Source: Clostridium yunnanense
Lineage (GTDB): Bacteria > Bacillota > Clostridia > Clostridiales > Clostridiaceae
NCBI RefSeq assembly: GCF_016595795.1
Contig: NZ_JAENHN010000010.1
Span: forward strand, 62,001-126,000
Length of the DNA: 64,000 bases
Direction of reading: 5' to 3'
In this document: in pieces, positions 1 through 9,148 of the stretch
Layout: each line of letters starts with the position of its first letter
How positions within the stretch are numbered: position 1 is the first letter of the stretch
Notes under the pieces: model-generated
The model's database searches: none
Told to the model about the DNA's origin: nothing
The model's input: the letters and a program-made list of their open reading frames with translations, nothing else
Translations under genes and position numbers: made by a program

Positions 1-1500
1 GGTGGCGCTGGACTAAGTGCAGCTGCAACAGCGCTGCAAAGTGGTGCAAGTGCTATTGTTCTTGAAAAATATCCAGCAGTAGGTGGAAATACCATACGTT
101 CTGGTGGTCCTGTCAATGCTGCAGATCCAGAGTGGCAGATACAGTTTGAAGAAAATCCAGGAGAAAGGCATACTATTGAAGCACTATTAGATACAGATGA
201 GAGCTTAATTCATCCAGAATATATAGAGGATTTCCGTGCACTTAGAAAAGAGTTTTCAGCTTACCAAGAAAAGTTTGGTACACAAAAGGGACATCTATTT
301 GACTCTCCACTACTTCACAGAATGCAAACATATTTTGGTGGTAAAAGAACTGATCTTAATGGCAACACCATATACGGACAATATGACCTAGTAAAGATAC
401 TTACAGACAGAGCTTTAGAAAGTGTTAAATGGCTAGAGGAAATAGGGGTTGAGTATGATAAGAACATAGTATTTGCTCCTGTTGGTGCACTTTGGCGCCG
501 TGGTCATAAGCCTACCAAAAGCCATGGCTCATCCTTTATACTTTCACTAACAAAATATGTACAAGATAACTCAGGAAAAATCATTACTGATAGCCCTGTA
601 AAAGAATTTATTATAGAAGATGGTGAAATAAAGGGAGTTATAGCAACTGGTGTTAATGGCCAAAAGATAACTATTCATGCAAAAGCAGTAGTGCTTGCAA
701 GCGGTGGTTTTGGTGCAAACACAAAGATGCTAAAAGAATACAACACTTACTGGAGTGAAATTGCTGATGATATAAAAACTACTAACTCCTACGCTATGAC
801 TGGTGATGGGATATTACTTGGTAAATCCGTAGGCGCAGCACTTACAGGAATGGGCTTTACCCAAATGATGCCTGTAGCTGATCCTGAAACTGGTGAATTA
901 TTTAGTGGACTTCAAGTACCTCCTGAAAACTTTGTAATAGTTAATAAAGAAGGAAAAAGATTTATTAATGAATTCTCTGGAAGAGATGTTTTAACAAAAG
1001 CTGCTATTGAACAGGGTGGTTTATTCTACCTTATAGCTGATGATGAAATAAAGAAAACTGCAGCTAATACAAGTCAAGAAAAGATAGATCGTCAGGTAGA
1101 AGCTGGCACTTTATTTAGAGCAGATACCCTAGAAGAGCTAGCAGTAAAAGTTGGTATGGATCCTGCAACTCTTGTAGACACTATTAATAAATATAATTCA
1201 TATGTTGATGCAGGCTTTGATCCAGAATTCCATAAGGATACCTTTAGCTTAAAAGTTTTAAAAGCACCGTTTTATGCTACTCCTAGAAAGCCAGCAATTC
1301 ATCATACAATGGGTGGACTTAAGATAGACACTAAAGCCCATGTATTAGACGAAAATGATAAACCAATTAAAAATCTTTATGCTGCTGGAGAAGTTGCTGG
1401 AGGTATCCATGCAGGTAATCGTCTTGGCGGTAATGCATTAACTGATATATTTACCTTCGGAAGAATTGCTGGTAATACTGCAGTTGAAGAAATGAAATAA
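1..1500 (+). CDS. Flavoprotein reductase of the fumarate/urocanate reductase (flavocytochrome c) family, 5'-truncated by window
   Basis: The reading frame is open from base 1, so the gene starts outside the window; 499 codons are visible. The first residues (GGAGLSAA) are the end of an FAD-binding Rossmann motif, followed by ExxxxxGGNT and SGGP motifs typical of the FAD_binding_2 family. An Arg in the EFSGRD context (codon at 982-984) matches the catalytic arginine region of soluble fumarate reductases, and HHTMGG plus the [16 protein letters not shown] segment close the FAD site. Such enzymes reduce fumarate, urocanate or another enoate using a flavin electron donor. In Gram-positives many carry an N-terminal FMN-binding domain flavinylated by ApbE; whether this one does cannot be seen here. 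Substrate unknown. A terminator follows at 1706. Confidence 0.9.
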   Translation, partial: GGAGLSAAATALQSGASAIVLEKYPAVGGNTIRSGGPVNAADPEWQIQFEENPGERHTIEALLDTDESLIHPEYIEDFRALRKEFSAYQEKFGTQKGHLFDSPLLHRMQTYFGGKRTDLNGNTIYGQYDLVKILTDRALESVKWLEEIGVEYDKNIVFAPVGALWRRGHKPTKSHGSSFILSLTKYVQDNSGKIITDSPVKEFIIEDGEIKGVIATGVNGQKITIHAKAVVLASGGFGANTKMLKEYNTYWSEIADDIKTTNSYAMTGDGILLGKSVGAALTGMGFTQMMPVADPETGELFSGLQVPPENFVIVNKEGKRFINEFSGRDVLTKAAIEQGGLFYLIADDEIKKTAANTSQEKIDRQVEAGTLFRADTLEELAVKVGMDPATLVDTINKYNSYVDAGFDPEFHKDTFSLKVLKAPFYATPRKPAIHHTMGGLKIDTKAHVLDENDKPIKNLYAAGEVAGGIHAGNRLGGNALTDIFTFGRIAGNTAVEEMK

Positions 1501-1705
1501 CTGTTTATGTAAAATATAAAGCTTGTAGAGGTTTTGTTTGATGTTATGGTGATATTTAGAAAACTTACACCAAGAAATCTTTTAAAGATACCTATTTTAT
1601 CATACTAAACTTTTATATACAGTTTTATTAAATCTTTGAGATGTATATGTAGATAGTTACTATCAGAAGCATGGTAGTAGCACTAACACTTACTTTCACT
1701 AGAAG

Positions 1706-1745
1706 ACCCACGGAAATCTAAAAATGGATTTTCGTGGGTTTTAAT
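1706..1745 (+). terminator. Intrinsic terminator of the flavoprotein gene
   Basis: An inverted repeat ACCCACG.../...CGTGGGT encloses AT-rich, partly complementary arms and is followed by TTTTAATTT. A closely similar hairpin recurs at 12174 and 45917. Confidence 0.8.
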
Positions 1746-2195
1746 TTGTTCAAACTCTGATTGTGTTGTAATATATCTATACTTACCTTTCCGATTTTTA
1801 TAAGCATCTCAGGATATCCGTTCTTACTTTAAATACTATAAAATTATAAATCAAAACAATTTTGGAGATATTAGCTTGAAGAGATAAGTTTAAATAACTA
1901 AGAGGCAAACAGGCAAAGTATTGTCTCTTAGAGATAAATAAAGAGATGAATAAAGATATGAAAAAGGAACTTATACTGTCCGATAGCGATTGGATAGATG
2001 CCATAGACCCTAGCAATTTAAACTGTTTTGCCACTTCTATTTAATTTTTGTTCAATCAGCGGACAAAAGTTGAACCTAAATTGAATTGAAAACGATATAC
2101 AATTAAAATAGAATGATGTTGAGGAGGCGATGAAAAATAATAATCCAAAGACGAGATTATAGTTAATCTTAATAAGAAAGCGAGGATTAATATAA
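1746..2195. other. Gene-free spacer before the PTS operon
   Basis: No convincing gene. A short open frame, 1946-2044 (32 codons, ending NLNCFATSI), runs back without a stop to about 1898 and has no clear ribosome binding site. It may be a remnant of a lost gene. A TTG..CAA dyad at 2086-2102 (TTGAAAACGATATACAA) sits about 95 bp upstream of the regulator start and could be an operator of unknown type. Confidence 0.3.
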
Positions 2196-4277
2196 ATGGA
2201 TAAAGAAATCGTATCAATTCTTCAGATTTTACTAAATAGTACACTGATAACTACAAAAGTTTTGCAAGAAGAAACAAATTCTACAAAAAGACAAGTTACA
2301 TACAGACTAAATAAAATTAATGACATGTTTAAAGTTAAAAAGGTTCCACTAATAACTTTAATGGCCAATAAGGATATAATTGTTCAAAAGGAAACAAAGG
2401 ATGTAATTAAAGAAATCCTAATAAAGAACAATTCTAAAAATACTTACTACTTTAGTAAAACAGAGCGACTTTTATATATGTATTTGATGCTTTTTATAAA
2501 CCTGGAAGATATATCGATTAATCATTTTATAGATTCTCTAAAGATAAGTAGATCTACTGTAAATCTTGATTTTAAAGACTTTATACCGGATCTAGAGAAA
2601 AAGGGGATTGAAGTTAAAAACAATCGTACAAACGGCTATTATTTAGTCGGATCTGAAATGGAGATTAGAAGGATACTTATTAAAAGTATCATAGAGACAC
2701 TATCTAATGAGGATGGATCAAGAGTATTTGACATTTTTATTAAAGAGTACAAATTAGATAGTTATGAAGAAGCTAAAGATATCATATCAAAGCTTGTAAA
2801 AAAACATAAAATTACTTTTGTTGAGAATAGATTGGTTGAATTTATCTATATATTCATTTTTCTAAAAGCCAGAATGCTATCAAATAAAATGATTACTTCA
2901 GAAAATATAGATATTCCTAATATTTCAGCTTTAACATCTATGAAAGAATATGGATTTGCTGAAGAATTATTAGAAGTATATGATAGCAAAGATAAGATAA
3001 AACCTCACGATATAATGTACATCAGTGCTTGGATTTTAGGTATATCCGTAGGAAACTTTGAAGAAGGCACAAGAGACAGAGAAGTAATCACAGAAATTGT
3101 GAACAAAATGATGATAAAGTTTGAGTATTTAAGTGGAGTACATTATGTAAGTCATGAAAAAATATTCAAGCAACTATATTCTCATTTTAGGCCAGCTTAT
3201 TACAGACTTTTATTTAAACTACCTATATACAATCCACTTTGTAAAAGGGTAAAAGAAGAATATGGACTATTATATAGAATCGTAAGCAATGTAATGAAAG
3301 AATTCTGCGGCCTATTTGGAGAGGAAATCCAGGAAGAGGAATTAGCATATCTAACAATGCATTTTGCAGCTATTTTTTCCAGCGGAAAGAAATTCAATAT
3401 TCTTAGAAAAAGAACAGCATTAATAGTTTGTTCAAATGGGGTCGGTAGCTCGGCTATATTATATGCAGAGCTCACAAATTTATTTCCGGAACTAAACTTT
3501 TTACCACCATTAGAATCCTCTAAGCTAAAAGATTTTGTTGAACCTGTAGATATTGTGTTTACTACTAATTATAAGGCAGAGGGGTTAGAAATAGATGTAC
3601 CAGTAATTAAAGTTAGTCCTGTTATGACCCAAAAAGAAAAATACAAGCTTACACGTGAAGTGTATATTCAATTGGGTGATATTTTTTTAAGACAACCGAA
3701 AATAGATGAAGTTATGGATATAGTAAAAAAATATGCGAAAGTAACTTCTGAAAGTTTGCTTTCAAATGAATTATTATCCTATTTTGCACAAATAGAGAAT
3801 TTTACGTCTAAGGGAGATGAAGGACTTATGTTAAGTGACATTACTAATGAAAGACTAATAAAACTAAAGATTTCAGCTAAAGATTGTGAGGATGCCATAA
3901 GGCAGTCAGCATCTGTTCTAGTTGAGAATGGTAAAGCTACAGGAGAATATGTAGATGCCATGGTTAAAACTGCAAAAGAATCTGGGGCCTATATTGTAAT
4001 TACAAAACATGTGGCTTTGCCACACGCAAGACCAGAAGCAGGAACAAAAGAAATCGCAATAGGAATTGCTACTTTAGAAAATCCTGTTGAGTTTGGAAAT
4101 GAAGACAATGATCCTGTAAAATATGTATTTTGCTTAAGTGCTGTAGATAATAATAGTCACTTGCGTGCAATGTCTGAGCTTGTTGAATTATTTGAAATGG
4201 ATGAGTTTTTTAAGATTTTAGACAATGCTAAAGATCCTAAGGAAATTATAGATTTTATAAAATCACATGAATTATAA
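2196..4277 (+). CDS. PRD-domain transcriptional activator with PTS IIB-like and IIA domains (MtlR/BglG-like)
   Basis: This 693-aa regulator has N-terminal helix-turn-helix segments (about 1-140), two PRD modules (about 175-400; the second contains the conserved histidine in AYLTMHF), a IIB-like domain with Cys412 in a VCSNGVGSS loop, and a C-terminal type-2 IIA domain with His610 in VALPHARP. No AAA+ domain is present, so it is of MtlR/LicR type rather than the sigma-54-dependent LevR type. Family knowledge: PRD activity is set by phosphorylation from HPr and the cognate PTS. It lies 15 bp upstream of IIB and IIC genes it probably controls. No separate IIA gene follows, so the C-terminal domain may also phosphorylate the transporter. 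ATG start with GAGG 10 bases upstream. Confidence 0.88.
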   Translation: MDKEIVSILQILLNSTLITTKVLQEETNSTKRQVTYRLNKINDMFKVKKVPLITLMANKDIIVQKETKDVIKEILIKNNSKNTYYFSKTERLLYMYLMLFINLEDISINHFIDSLKISRSTVNLDFKDFIPDLEKKGIEVKNNRTNGYYLVGSEMEIRRILIKSIIETLSNEDGSRVFDIFIKEYKLDSYEEAKDIISKLVKKHKITFVENRLVEFIYIFIFLKARMLSNKMITSENIDIPNISALTSMKEYGFAEELLEVYDSKDKIKPHDIMYISAWILGISVGNFEEGTRDREVITEIVNKMMIKFEYLSGVHYVSHEKIFKQLYSHFRPAYYRLLFKLPIYNPLCKRVKEEYGLLYRIVSNVMKEFCGLFGEEIQEEELAYLTMHFAAIFSSGKKFNILRKRTALIVCSNGVGSSAILYAELTNLFPELNFLPPLESSKLKDFVEPVDIVFTTNYKAEGLEIDVPVIKVSPVMTQKEKYKLTREVYIQLGDIFLRQPKIDEVMDIVKKYAKVTSESLLSNELLSYFAQIENFTSKGDEGLMLSDITNERLIKLKISAKDCEDAIRQSASVLVENGKATGEYVDAMVKTAKESGAYIVITKHVALPHARPEAGTKEIAIGIATLENPVEFGNEDNDPVKYVFCLSAVDNNSHLRAMSELVELFEMDEFFKILDNAKDPKEIIDFIKSHEL

Positions 4278-4292
4278 AAGGAGGAATTATTT

Positions 4293-4580
4293 ATGTATAA
4301 ATTATTAATCGCATGTAGAGCAGGTGTTGGCTCAAGTTTAATGTTAAAAATCAAGACCCAACAAGTAATCAAGGAAAATAATTTTCCGATAGAAGTTGAG
4401 CACGGTTCATTAGACTCGCTAAATGGATTTACTGGAGATGCTGTAGAAACATTAGTTGATGTTGCTGAAGAATTAAGAAAGAAAAACTTAAAATTTGATA
4501 TTATTGGTATCCATAATATTATTGATCGTAATGAAATCAAAAAAGCATTAGAACAATTTCTTGCATCAAAAGAAAAATAA
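4293..4580 (+). CDS. PTS sugar transporter subunit IIB (ascorbate/SgcB-like)
   Basis: This 95-aa protein is the size of a free-standing IIB subunit. It begins YKLLIACRAGVGSS, the P-loop in which the cysteine takes phosphate from IIA and passes it to the incoming sugar at IIC. It is preceded by AGGAGG and lies 15 bp after the PRD regulator and 28 bp before IIC, clearly one operon. The family (UlaB/SgaB/GatB fold) handles ascorbate, pentitols and other sugars, so the substrate cannot be fixed from this protein alone. Confidence 0.9.
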   Translation: MYKLLIACRAGVGSSLMLKIKTQQVIKENNFPIEVEHGSLDSLNGFTGDAVETLVDVAEELRKKNLKFDIIGIHNIIDRNEIKKALEQFLASKEK

Positions 4581-4608
4581 AATTTAATAAAATAAGGGAG
4601 AGATATAT

Positions 4609-5880
4609 ATGGATTTTATCATAAGTTTATTGAGTACCCCGGCTGTATTACTTGGTGTGGTTGCTTGTATAGGGTTGATTCTTCAAAAGAAATCACCTAC
4701 TGATGTATTTACTGGAGCTTCAAAGACACTTATAGGCTTTTTAGTATTTGGTATTGGTGCTTCTGCTATGACTGGATCACTACAAAACTTTAATAAACTA
4801 TTTCAATATGGTTTTGGAATCACAGGAGTTATAGCATCACCTGAAGCTGCTACAGCACTTGCTCAAAAGACCTTCGGTTTCGCAGTTTCATGTACATTGA
4901 TTTTAGGATTTATATTAAACTTAGTTTTTGCACGTATCACTAGATTTAAGAACATATTTTTTACAACAGGGCATAGTTTATTCTTTTCTTGTGTATTAGT
5001 ACTAATTATGAAAGCTCACGGATTCAGTGACATGATCACAATAGTTACTGCTGGAACAATTTTAGGCTTTATGTCTGCAGCATTACCTCAATTCTGTCAA
5101 CCATTTATGCGTCAGTTGACTGGTGGAGATGAACAGGCTATTGGTCACTTCAATATGATTGGATATGGTTTATCTGGTTATGTTGGTCGTATATTCTCAA
5201 AATATAAAGAGGAAACTACAGAATCAATCGAGTTCCCAAAATGGTTATCAGTTTTTAAAGACTTCTTAATGGGTCTATCAATAATTATGTTGATTTTATT
5301 CTATGTTGCAACCTTAAAAGCTGGTCAGACATTTACTCAAACACTTTCTGGGACACAGCACTGGTTGGTTTATCCTATAGTACAAGCGTTTACCTTCGTT
5401 GCTGGTATGTCAGTATTAATGTCAGGTGTTCGTATGTTCTTAGCTGAAATAACAGCTGCATTCGTTATTATAGCAGAAAAGTATATTCCAGGATCACGTC
5501 CAGCGTTAGACGTACCAACTGTATTCCCTTATGCACCAAATGCAGTTATTTTAGGATTTATCTGTTCATATACTGCAGGTCTATTAGCAATCGTGGTTAT
5601 GGTAGCTTTTCCTAACATATTTCCTGTAGTAATTATACCAGCTGCCCATATCTGTTTCTTCTCAGGTGGTACAGCAGCGGTATTTGGTAATTCATCAGGT
5701 GGATGGAGAGGAGCAGTTCTTGGATCATTTATTGCAGGACTACTACTTGCATTCCTTCCAACCTTACTATATCCGGTTTATGGAACACTTGGTATACAAG
5801 GTGCTACATTCCCTAACATAGATTATAACGTAGTTGGTAATGTGTTGCATAGAATTTTACAATTTATAAAACCTATCTAA
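4609..5880 (+). CDS. PTS transporter subunit IIC, ascorbate (UlaA/SgaT) family
   Basis: This 423-aa integral membrane protein has about ten hydrophobic segments. The GSSG-type stretches (GHSLFFSC, FSGGTAAVFGNSSGGWRGA) and overall length match the UlaA/SgaT (AG superfamily) IIC proteins, which carry the sugar across the membrane during phosphorylation. It works with the IIB just upstream; a IIA domain is available only on the PRD regulator in this window. The following genes (SIS isomerase, two pyruvate-type aldolases, transketolase) suggest that a sugar acid or ketose derivative enters here, but L-ascorbate catabolism genes such as UlaD/E/F are absent. Confidence 0.88.
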   Translation: MDFIISLLSTPAVLLGVVACIGLILQKKSPTDVFTGASKTLIGFLVFGIGASAMTGSLQNFNKLFQYGFGITGVIASPEAATALAQKTFGFAVSCTLILGFILNLVFARITRFKNIFFTTGHSLFFSCVLVLIMKAHGFSDMITIVTAGTILGFMSAALPQFCQPFMRQLTGGDEQAIGHFNMIGYGLSGYVGRIFSKYKEETTESIEFPKWLSVFKDFLMGLSIIMLILFYVATLKAGQTFTQTLSGTQHWLVYPIVQAFTFVAGMSVLMSGVRMFLAEITAAFVIIAEKYIPGSRPALDVPTVFPYAPNAVILGFICSYTAGLLAIVVMVAFPNIFPVVIIPAAHICFFSGGTAAVFGNSSGGWRGAVLGSFIAGLLLAFLPTLLYPVYGTLGIQGATFPNIDYNVVGNVLHRILQFIKPI

Positions 5881-5892
5881 GTTAATTAATAC

Positions 5893-5990
5893 GGGGCTGT
5901 TGCATTGAGAAATCTAAACACAATATGTTTTTTTAGAATTTAACAATCTAATATAAACATTGTAGTTTTTACTCTTTATGTTACAGCTCC
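5893..5990. repeat. Palindromic intergenic element, copy A (GGGGCTGT family)
   Basis: The ends GGGGCTGTTGCAT and ATGTTACAGCTCC are inverted repeats about 98 bp apart. A related element lies at 8217-8305, sharing GAAAT, TTTTTTAGA and TTTAACA inside. Both lie inside the same operon, directly before a ribosome binding site. Confidence 0.7.
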
Positions 5991-6012
5991 ATAATTTTAA
6001 GGAGGACAAATC

Positions 6013-6615
6013 ATGGTTGGAAATACAATACCTGAATTTTTAGATATATTGACTAATGAAATATCAACATTTATAGCTTCAATTGATGAAGCTGCTATTA
6101 ATAAGGCTCGTGATCTTATACTTGAAGCAGAAAAAAATTATGGACGTGTACATGTTACTGGTATAGGTAAACCAGGTCATGTGTCAGGATATATTTCTTC
6201 ATTACTTTCATCAACTGGAACACCAGCATATATATTGCATGGAACAGAAGCTGTACATGGGTCAAGTGGCCAAGTAGTTCCTGGTGATGTAGTTATAGCC
6301 ATATCAAATAGTGGTGAAACCCAAGAACTAAAAGCAACTGTTGAGACCTTGAAAGCTAATAAAGCTAAAATTATTGGAGTTAGCGGCAATCCTAATTCAT
6401 GGCTAAAAGATGCTTCCGATACTTTCATTTTCGCAGGAATTAAAGAAGAAGGCGACTCTCTTAATAAGGCACCTCGTGCTTCAATTATTGCAGAAACAAT
6501 AGCCTTACAGTCATTAAGCATTGCATTGCAGTATGCTAAAGGTCTTGATGCTCAGCAATATGTAAAATGGCATCCGGGTGGAAGTCTAGGAAAATCTATT
6601 AGGGAAGGGAAATAA
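6013..6615 (+). CDS. SIS-domain phosphosugar isomerase (KpsF/GutQ-like, no CBS domains)
   Basis: This 200-aa protein is a single SIS domain: TGIGKPGHV near residue 50, the phosphosugar-binding ISNSGETQE, and the terminal HPGGSLGK motif typical of arabinose-5-phosphate isomerases (KpsF/KdsD/GutQ). The CBS pair found in full-length KpsF is absent. It should interconvert a ketose phosphate and its aldose phosphate, or a 3-hexulose-6-phosphate. It is only 4 bp upstream of the aldolase gene, so the two are probably co-translated. AAGGAGG precedes the ATG. Exact substrate not determinable. Confidence 0.85.
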   Translation: MVGNTIPEFLDILTNEISTFIASIDEAAINKARDLILEAEKNYGRVHVTGIGKPGHVSGYISSLLSSTGTPAYILHGTEAVHGSSGQVVPGDVVIAISNSGETQELKATVETLKANKAKIIGVSGNPNSWLKDASDTFIFAGIKEEGDSLNKAPRASIIAETIALQSLSIALQYAKGLDAQQYVKWHPGGSLGKSIREGK

Positions 6616-6619
6616 TCTT

Positions 6620-7519
6620 ATGGAATATAAAGGTATTATATGTGCGATGATCACACCTCTTGATGAAAATCAAGATATTAATCCTCAAGCAACCCGTGAA
6701 TTGATTGACTACCTAATCGGTAAAGGGGTTTACGGATTATTTATTTTAGGAACAAATGGCGAATGTCATGTTCTAACAGATGATGAAAAAGTGGAATTTG
6801 CAAAGATTGTTATCGAACATACAAATAATAGAGTTCCTGTTTTTGTAGGAACAGGTGGTAATTCTACTCGTGAAGTTATAAATTTATCAAAAAGAATGGA
6901 AGAGGTTGGTGCAAGTGCACTATCGGTTATAACACCATATTTTGTGGCTCCAACACAACCGGAATTAATTGCACACTATAAAGCAGTTGCTTCTTCAGTT
7001 AACTTACCAATTTTGATGTATAACATGCCAGGTAAAACAGGTATTAACATAGAACCTGAATCAGTACGTGAATTAGCTAAAGTTAAGAACATTGTTGGTA
7101 TTAAGGATAGTGGCGGAAAGCTGGAAAACATGAAGGCTTATCTTGAAGTAACTAAAGGAGAAGATTTCGGAGTATTCTCAGGTTCCGATTCACTTATTCT
7201 TGATATTCTTAAGGCTGGTGGACAAGGTGCAGTTGCAGCAACTGCAAATTTTCTAGCGGAAATAGATGTAGCTATATATAACAATTTCATTAAAGGGGAT
7301 TTGGAAGCAGCTCAAAAAGCACAAGGCAGCATTGAAGAACTTCGCCGTATTCTTAAGTTCGGAACCATTCCATCTGTTATCAAACAGACTGTTACGTTAA
7401 ATGGAATAAATGTTGGACCAGCACGTCTTCCAGCAACACAACCTACTGGTGAAAAACTTGAAGAAATCAAGCGTGTAGTTGAAGCTTATAAAGCTACGTT
7501 TAATAGTGGTTTGTACTAA
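6620..7519 (+). CDS. DapA/NanA-family pyruvate aldolase (dihydrodipicolinate synthase-like)
   Basis: At 299 aa it has the family's usual length. Motifs seen are the substrate loop GTNGE near residue 45, the catalytic Tyr in MYNMPGKTG and the Schiff-base Lys in VGIKDSGG. Family members condense or split pyruvate with an aldehyde: dihydrodipicolinate synthase, N-acetylneuraminate lyase, 2-keto-3-deoxy-gluconate or -galactonate aldolase, and KDG dehydratase. Its place in a PTS operon beside a second pyruvate aldolase makes a catabolic role more likely than lysine synthesis. Confidence 0.85.
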   Translation: MEYKGIICAMITPLDENQDINPQATRELIDYLIGKGVYGLFILGTNGECHVLTDDEKVEFAKIVIEHTNNRVPVFVGTGGNSTREVINLSKRMEEVGASALSVITPYFVAPTQPELIAHYKAVASSVNLPILMYNMPGKTGINIEPESVRELAKVKNIVGIKDSGGKLENMKAYLEVTKGEDFGVFSGSDSLILDILKAGGQGAVAATANFLAEIDVAIYNNFIKGDLEAAQKAQGSIEELRRILKFGTIPSVIKQTVTLNGINVGPARLPATQPTGEKLEEIKRVVEAYKATFNSGLY

Positions 7520-7566
7520 AGATAAACTTTAATTGAAATTTAATAAGGAATATCGAGGTGAATGAT

Positions 7567-8208
7567 ATGAAAAAAATGAATATAACAAAGAGAATGGTGG
7601 ATGTTGGAGCTCTCGCAATAGTAAGAGTAAAAACACTTAAGCGTGCATGCGAAATAGCTGAAGGGTGCATTAAAGGTGGTATACCGGTTATGGAGATGAG
7701 TTACACCTTGAATAATGCAGGAAGAATCATCGAAGGACTTAGCGAAAAGTACGGAGAAGAACTTTGTGTTGGAGCAGGTACAGTTTTAGATAGTGAAACT
7801 GCTCGTCACGCTATTTTACATGGAGCACAGTTTATTATTGCACCAAATTATGATGAAGATGTAGCAAAAGTATGTAATAGATATCAGATACCTTATGCGC
7901 CAGGATGTACCTCATTAACTGAAGCTGTAAATGCATTGAGTTTAGGGGCTGCCTTTGTTAAAGCTTTCCCAGTCTCAGACTTCTACGGACCAAAGCTAGT
8001 GAAGGTATTCAAGACACCAATTCCTGATATGCCAATTCTAGCTAGTGGTGGAATTACTCTTGATAATCTACATGTATGGTTGGAAAACAAAGTAGATGTT
8101 TGTGGCTTCGGAGGTTTATTAACCAACGGAAGCTCGGAGGATATAGCGAAAAACGCAAGAAAGATTCGTGAAATCATAGATGAGTTTAAAGATTCTACTG
8201 AAAAATAA
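7567..8208 (+). CDS. 2-keto-3-deoxy-6-phosphogluconate-type aldolase (Eda family)
   Basis: A protein of about 213 aa with Eda/KDPG aldolase motifs: VMEMSYT (catalytic Glu area), GAGTVLD, and FVKAFPVSDF with the Schiff-base Lys, then ILASGGIT. It splits a 2-keto-3-deoxy-6-phospho sugar acid into pyruvate and glyceraldehyde 3-phosphate, or acts on a related 4-hydroxy-2-oxoacid. An in-frame GTG lies at 7558 but overlaps the GAGGTG ribosome binding site, so the ATG at 7567 (6-base spacing) is chosen. It is followed by the second palindromic element and then transketolase. Confidence 0.87.
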   Translation: MKKMNITKRMVDVGALAIVRVKTLKRACEIAEGCIKGGIPVMEMSYTLNNAGRIIEGLSEKYGEELCVGAGTVLDSETARHAILHGAQFIIAPNYDEDVAKVCNRYQIPYAPGCTSLTEAVNALSLGAAFVKAFPVSDFYGPKLVKVFKTPIPDMPILASGGITLDNLHVWLENKVDVCGFGGLLTNGSSEDIAKNARKIREIIDEFKDSTEK

Positions 8209-8216
8209 TTAAAGTT

Positions 8217-8305
8217 AAGGGGTTGTCACATTAAGAAATTATACCGCAATAGTTTTTTAGAGTTTTAACATATTGTGATTTTAATTCTTTCAGTGACAGC
8301 TCCTT
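8217..8305. repeat. Palindromic intergenic element, copy B (GGGGCTGT family)
   Basis: Inverted ends AAGGGGTTGTCAC / GTGACAGCTCCTT enclose an AT-rich centre, about 89 bp. It aligns along its length with the element at 5893-5990. It sits between the aldolase stop and the transketolase ribosome binding site (AGGAGG, 8313). Confidence 0.7.
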
Positions 8306-8326
8306 AAAATATAGGAGGAATAGAAG

Positions 8327-9148
8327 TTGAATACAGAAAAACTAAAAGATATAGCAAAAGCTATAAGAATAGATATTGTTGAAATGCTAACAGAAGCAAA
8401 ATCAGGACATCCAGGCGGATCACTATCAATAGCAGATATACTAACAGTATTATATTTTGAAGAGATGAACATAAAGGTGGAAGAACCTAAGTGGGAGGAT
8501 AGAGATAGATTTGTATTATCAAAAGGACATGCAGCACCAGGGCTTTATGCAGCCTTAGCTGAAAGAGGATACTTTAAAAAAGAAGAACTTAAATCTCTTA
8601 GAAAACTTGGATCAATATTACAGGGGCATCCAGACATGAAGAAGACTCCAGGAGTAGACATGTCTACAGGGTCTCTTGGTCAAGGTTTATCAGCAGCAAA
8701 TGGAATGGCTCTCGCAGGAAAGTTAGATAAAAAAGACTATAGGGTATATACAATAATAGGCGATGGAGAACTACAAGAAGGTCAAGTATGGGAAGCTGCT
8801 ATGAGTACAGCTCATTATAATCTAGATAATCTAGTAGCAGTTGTAGATTTTAATGGACTACAAATAGATGGATCAAATGAAGAAGTTATGAATGTAAGTC
8901 CAGTAGATAAGAAGTTTGAAGCCTTTGGATGGAATGTGTTAGTTATAGATGGGCACAACTTAGAAGAAATAAAAACAGCTCTAGTTAAAGCTAAAGAAGT
9001 TAAAGAAAAACCAACAGCAATAATAGCTAAGACAGTAAAGGGAAAAGGAGTTTCCTTCATGGAGAATCAAGCCTCCTGGCATGGAACAGCACCAAATGAA
9101 GAGCAAAAGGTGCAAGCTTTAAGTGAGTTAAAAGGAGGAGAAAAATAA
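8327..9148 (+). CDS. Transketolase, N-terminal (TPP-binding) subunit
   Basis: This 273-aa protein covers the TPP-binding half of transketolase: [19 protein letters not shown], and [13 protein letters not shown] with the diphosphate/Mg-binding GDG...N stretch. The split two-gene form is common in Clostridia. The start is TTG, 8 bases after AGGAGG; the stop TAA overlaps the next ATG by one base (TAATG), so the subunits are translationally coupled. It exchanges two-carbon units between ketose and aldose phosphates, giving the operon a link to the pentose phosphate pool. Confidence 0.93.
   Translation: MNTEKLKDIAKAIRIDIVEMLTEAKSGHPGGSLSIADILTVLYFEEMNIKVEEPKWEDRDRFVLSKGHAAPGLYAALAERGYFKKEELKSLRKLGSILQGHPDMKKTPGVDMSTGSLGQGLSAANGMALAGKLDKKDYRVYTIIGDGELQEGQVWEAAMSTAHYNLDNLVAVVDFNGLQIDGSNEEVMNVSPVDKKFEAFGWNVLVIDGHNLEEIKTALVKAKEVKEKPTAIIAKTVKGKGVSFMENQASWHGTAPNEEQKVQALSELKGGEK

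Noticed and set aside
2086-2102. TTGAAAACGATATACAA as a CcpA cre site of the PTS operon
   Set aside because: The right half is one base out of register with the cre consensus; the dyad is mentioned without naming the regulator.
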